Shown here one piece after another: positions 60,600 through 64,000 of a DNA stretch of 64,000 bases. Source of the stretch: Alistipes sp. (GTDB lineage Bacteria > Bacteroidota > Bacteroidia > Bacteroidales > Rikenellaceae); contig JAHHQO010000012.1 of the NCBI GenBank assembly GCA_020026335.1, forward strand, positions 1 to 64,000, written 5' to 3'. Position numbers and translations under genes: made by a program. Numbering within the stretch: position 1 is the first letter of the stretch; each line of letters starts with the position of its first letter. The notes under the pieces are model-generated. The model saw only the letters and a program-made list of their open reading frames with translations. It was not told where the DNA came from and did not search any database.

Positions 60600-60618
60600 C
60601 ATATTTATATATAAGGTA

Positions 60619-63195
60619 TCACGAGCGTCTGCGAAGCAGGGTTCTGATGACATCGCCACCGATGGCCATCAGCGATGTGGCACCGATAATCACGCCCCAC
60701 TCCTGCCACGAGAGAGGCACGGTACGGAAGACCTCGCCGCCCACCTCCACGATGAAAATCTGACCCACACCGATGGCTGCCAAAATCAGGAGGAACTCCC
60801 GGCAACCCTTGAAAGAGGAGAAGACCGAATGTGTGGTGGCAAATCCCTTGGCGTTGAACATATTCCAGAACTGGAAGAAAACGAAGGTCGAGAAGAATAT
60901 CGTGAGGTCACGCACCGAGACTTCACCATCGACCCAGTGCCACCACATGAGCATACTCATCAGCACGACCACCATCACCACGCCACACGACAGGAGGGTC
61001 ATGCCCATGGCTTTCGAGATGACGAACTCGTCACGCTTGCGCGGCTTGTCCTTCATCACCTCGGGGTTGGGTGGCAGGGAGGCCATCGCCATCGCCGCGA
61101 AGGTATCCATGATGATATTCACCCACAGAATCTGCACCACCGTGAGGGGCATCTCCGTTTCGAACAACGCACCGAGGAAGCAGATGAGTATGGCGGCAAA
61201 ATTGATGGTCAGCTGGAAGAGGACGAAACGCTGGATATTGCGGTAGAGCGAACGTCCCCACATCACTGCCGTGGCAATCGACGAGAAAGAGTCGTCGAGC
61301 AGGGTGATGTCCGAAGCGTCCTTCGCCACCGAAGTACCCGAACCCATCGAGAGACCCACATTGGCGAAGTTGAGCGCCGGGGCATCGTTCGTGCCGTCAC
61401 CCGTCACGGCGACCACCTCGCCCTTCTGCTGGAGCAGGCGCACCAGACGCTGTTTGTCGAGGGGACGCGCACGCGACATGATTTTCAGGTCGCCCACTCT
61501 TTCGAGCAGCTCCTCGTCACTCATGGCGGCAAACTCCACACCCGTGATGTGGTTGCGCTCGCCGTCCACGCCGTCCTTCCACAGTCCGATTTGACGGGCA
61601 ATCTCACAGGCGGTTGCCGAGGTGTCACCCGTCACCACCTTGATGGCGATGCCGGCATTGAGACACTCCGCCACAGCCTCCGGCACCTCCTCGCGCACGG
61701 GGTCGGAGATGACAGCCACACCGGCAAAGGTCAGACCGCCCTCGCCCACTGCCGTCTGGCAGTCCGCGGCATCGGTCTGCTTCCATGCCACCGCCAGGGT
61801 ACGCATGGCGGCACGCTGGAACGACGACAAATCACCTGCCACGCGCTCCGCGATGCCCTCCATATTACACATATTGCCCACAATCTCGGGCGCACCCTTC
61901 ACACAGAGCACCTTGCGACCCGACACTCCGCTGCGGATAAGGGTCGCCATATATTTTCTCTCGGTCGAGAAGGTCATTCGGTCGAGAATCTCCGCCCCCT
62001 CGCGCAGTGCGGCGTAGTTCTCTTTTTCGCGGCTCAACCAACCCAGCAACGCACCCTCGGTGGGGTTGCCGATGATGTTGCCCTCCTTATCGAGGAAAGC
62101 CGTGGAGTTGGCGGCCACCACCTCCGCAAAGTCGCGGTGTGGCAGGTCGTCATAACGCACCAGCTCCTTCACCGTCATGCGGTTTTGGGTCAGCGTACCC
62201 GTCTTGTCGGTGCAGATGACCGTCACGGCACCCATCGTCTCACAGGCGTGCATCTTGCGCACTAAGTTATTGGTCTTCAACATACGGCGCATCGACATCG
62301 CCAGCGAGAGGGTGATACTCATGGGCAGACCCTCGGGCACAGCCATCACGATAATCGCCACCGCCAGCATGAAGACCCTCAACACCTCCTGCGAGATGAC
62401 GAGCCACTCCTCGTCGAGCAGCGAGCCGAAAATCATCTCCTTGCCCAGCATGATGACAAAGATAGCCACCGCCAGCGACACACCGGCCTTGCCGATGATG
62501 TGCGACAGACGGGTGAGCTGGTTTTCGAGAGGTGTGGCGGCATCGTTGGTCACCGTGGCCTGCTCGGTCACACGACCCGACTCCGTGGCATCACCCACAT
62601 GAGTCACCTCCATCATACCGTAGCCGTCCGACACGGTCGTACCCCTCAACAGCACATTCGAGGGATAGGTCGCCTCCTTGTCGAACAGTGCGGGGTCGGC
62701 ACTCTTGCCCACCTCCGGCTCACCGGTCAGCACCGACTCGTTGATGCGCAGCGACACCGACTCCTTCAGTTCGCCGTCGGCCGGCACCGTCTCGCCACTT
62801 TCGAGCATCACGATATCGCCCACCACCACATCGCGGCGGGCAATCTCCATCACCTCGTCATTGCGCACCACCTTCACCGCCACATCATCGTTCACCTGAT
62901 TCAGACGGCGGAAACGGCGCTGGGCGTCCCACTCGAAGAGGAAGCCCACCATCGTGGCCAGGATGATGGCACAGATGATGCCCACCGACTCGGTGAAGTT
63001 GCCCTCGATGAAGCCGATGGCCAGCGACAGGGCTGCCGCAAAGAGCAGGATACGGATAATGGGGTCACGGAATTTCTCCGCCAGCAGCTGCCACGCCGAA
63101 TCGTCTTCGGGGGGAGTGATGACGTTGTTGCCGTGGAGCGCACGGCTGCGGAGGACTTCCTCGGAGGTAAGTCCATGAAGATGTGAAGGTTTCAT
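60619..63195 (-). CDS. Calcium-translocating P-type ATPase (PMCA-like)
   Basis: An inner-membrane pump that uses ATP to move cations, most likely calcium. The 858 residues show the full P2-type layout. The actuator domain has VLTGEPEVGKSA. Span 4 has VPEGLPMSITLSLA. The phosphorylation site CTDKTGTLTQNRMT lies near residue 330, and the hinge TGDGTNDAPALNFANVGLSMG near 570. C-terminal spans carry WVNIIMDTFAAMAMA. The PEGLP at span 4 is typical of calcium pumps. It starts nine bases after rodA, so both are probably co-transcribed. Confidence 0.93.
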   Translation of the reverse strand: MKPSHLHGLTSEEVLRSRALHGNNVITPPEDDSAWQLLAEKFRDPIIRILLFAAALSLAIGFIEGNFTESVGIICAIILATMVGFLFEWDAQRRFRRLNQVNDDVAVKVVRNDEVMEIARRDVVVGDIVMLESGETVPADGELKESVSLRINESVLTGEPEVGKSADPALFDKEATYPSNVLLRGTTVSDGYGMMEVTHVGDATESGRVTEQATVTNDAATPLENQLTRLSHIIGKAGVSLAVAIFVIMLGKEMIFGSLLDEEWLVISQEVLRVFMLAVAIIVMAVPEGLPMSITLSLAMSMRRMLKTNNLVRKMHACETMGAVTVICTDKTGTLTQNRMTVKELVRYDDLPHRDFAEVVAANSTAFLDKEGNIIGNPTEGALLGWLSREKENYAALREGAEILDRMTFSTERKYMATLIRSGVSGRKVLCVKGAPEIVGNMCNMEGIAERVAGDLSSFQRAAMRTLAVAWKQTDAADCQTAVGEGGLTFAGVAVISDPVREEVPEAVAECLNAGIAIKVVTGDTSATACEIARQIGLWKDGVDGERNHITGVEFAAMSDEELLERVGDLKIMSRARPLDKQRLVRLLQQKGEVVAVTGDGTNDAPALNFANVGLSMGSGTSVAKDASDITLLDDSFSSIATAVMWGRSLYRNIQRFVLFQLTINFAAILICFLGALFETEMPLTVVQILWVNIIMDTFAAMAMASLPPNPEVMKDKPRKRDEFVISKAMGMTLLSCGVVMVVVLMSMLMWWHWVDGEVSVRDLTIFFSTFVFFQFWNMFNAKGFATTHSVFSSFKGCREFLLILAAIGVGQIFIVEVGGEVFRTVPLSWQEWGVIIGATSLMAIGGDVIRTLLRRRS

Positions 63196-63204
63196 AGTCC
63201 GATT

Positions 63205-64000
63205 TTAGTATTTGCCCAGCGAGAACTGGCGTGTCGAAGCATCGAGTCGTATGGCGATGAACAACAGAATGGTGAAGGCGATGAGCGATGAACCTCCGTA
63301 GCTCATAAACGGCAGGGGGATACCCATCACGGGCATCAGACCGATGGTCATGCCCACATTCACCAAGACGTGGAACAGAAGAATCGAGGCCACACAATAG
63401 CAGTAGATGCGACCGAAAGGCTCCTGCTGGCGTTCGCCCATTCTCATCAGTTGCAAGATGAGCAGGCAGAGCAGCGTCAGCACCACGAACGCACCCACGA
63501 AACCCCACTCCTCACCCACGGTGCAGAAGATGAAATCGGTGTGACGCTCGGGCACGAAGCCGTACTTGATTTGCGTGCCGTTCAGGAATCCCTTACCAAA
63601 GAGACCGCCCGAACCGATGGCGATTTTCGACTGATTGACATTATAATCCGTACCCAGAGGGTCGCTGATGATGCCCAGAAAGCTCTTGATACGGTTTTGC
63701 TGATGTTCCTTGAGGATATTGTTGAAGATGTAGTCGGTGGTGGGCAGGAAGACCATTGTCGCCACAAACAGACCCACAAGGATGAAGATATTACGCAGGG
63801 TGGAACGGAACGCATAGGTGACAACCACCACCAGCGAAAGGAGGGTGACGGTGAGCAGCGAGCCGTAGAAGCCCATGAAGTCGTTGAAGACAAAGTGCAT
63901 GAGCAGCGAGAGCACGATACTGCCCAGTGCCAGCGAGGCGAGGTAGATGATACGCGACTTCCACTCGCCGTTCATCATCATCTCCGAGAGGGTGCAAATC
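63205..64000 (-). CDS. rodA: Rod shape-determining protein RodA, 3' part (runs off the right edge)
   Basis: A SEDS-family peptidoglycan glycosyltransferase of the elongasome. Only the C-terminal 265 or so codons are inside the window; the frame stays open to base 64000. Family motifs are YNVNQSKIAIGSGGLFGKGFLNGTQ, VPERHTDFIFCTVGEEWGFVGA and MTIGLMPVMGIPLPFMSYGGSSLI. Several membrane spans are visible. An internal Met run at 63981 is not the true start. The calcium ATPase gene follows nine bases after the stop. Confidence 0.93.
   Translation of the reverse strand, partial: ICTLSEMMMNGEWKSRIIYLASLALGSIVLSLLMHFVFNDFMGFYGSLLTVTLLSLVVVVTYAFRSTLRNIFILVGLFVATMVFLPTTDYIFNNILKEHQQNRIKSFLGIISDPLGTDYNVNQSKIAIGSGGLFGKGFLNGTQIKYGFVPERHTDFIFCTVGEEWGFVGAFVVLTLLCLLILQLMRMGERQQEPFGRIYCYCVASILLFHVLVNVGMTIGLMPVMGIPLPFMSYGGSSLIAFTILLFIAIRLDASTRQFSLGKY

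Overview
The window reads as one chromosomal segment of a Bacteroidales bacterium, probably Alistipes or another Rikenellaceae. The placement is inferred from four things. Promoters repeatedly show the Bacteroidetes layout TTTG-N19/20-TAnnTTTG. The gene families are phylum-typical: DUF4295, DUF3127, DIP1984, type B L31 and TonB receptors with a carboxypeptidase-like N-terminus. The coding GC is fairly high. The ribosomal/RNA polymerase operon has the expected Bacteroidetes form. I find 50 protein genes, 8 tRNAs, a well-supported 6S RNA and one candidate unknown small RNA. I see no insertion sequence, prophage, CRISPR array or rRNA.

Layout. 0-10.7 kb: dsbD, a glycosyltransferase, a PfkB kinase with pfkA, two identical tRNA-Ser genes each with its own promoter, an aminotransferase, a FadL/OmpP1 porin, tRNA-Arg and L-serine dehydratase. 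11.4-24.5 kb (all minus): tRNA-Thr, -Tyr, -Gly, tuf, tRNA-Trp, secE, nusG, rplK, rplA, rplJ, rplL, rpoB, rpoC, with a clear attenuator-like hairpin between rplL and rpoB. 24.5-25.6 kb is non-coding. 25.6-33.7 kb: a four-gene plus-strand operon of TonB receptor, DUF4876-like lipoprotein, DUF6850-like beta-barrel and a gingipain-like (C25) protease fused to HEAT-like repeats. 34-38.6 kb: small envelope and housekeeping genes, a structured RNA candidate behind the DIP1984 gene, L31 type B, tRNA-Met and an SSB-like DUF3127 protein. 38.6-44.5 kb (minus): two FKBP isomerases, nhaA, an agmatinase-family enzyme, a LysR regulator and a split ThrE exporter preceded by a 59-residue membrane protein.

44.9-49.3 kb (plus): pdxB, pyrD, cinA, then rpmB-rpmG-DUF4295. 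49.9-54.7 kb (minus): ftsY-rimO and coiled-coil protein-zapA-6S RNA-rny. The end of rny carries a perfect 20-bp inverted duplication of its own coding sequence. 54.9-64 kb: a DUF1566-like secreted protein, a small duplicated-repeat lipoprotein, gcvT, a GNAT-like protein, gdhA, a calcium P-type ATPase and the 3' part of rodA, which runs off the right edge.

The most unusual items are the C25-HEAT/TonB operon, the inverted repeat at the rny 3' end, the roughly 200-nt RNA candidate at 35.48-35.69 kb, and a recurring class of pyrimidine-rich spacers that carry a TATATAAGGT motif and, in one case, a 62-bp direct repeat.
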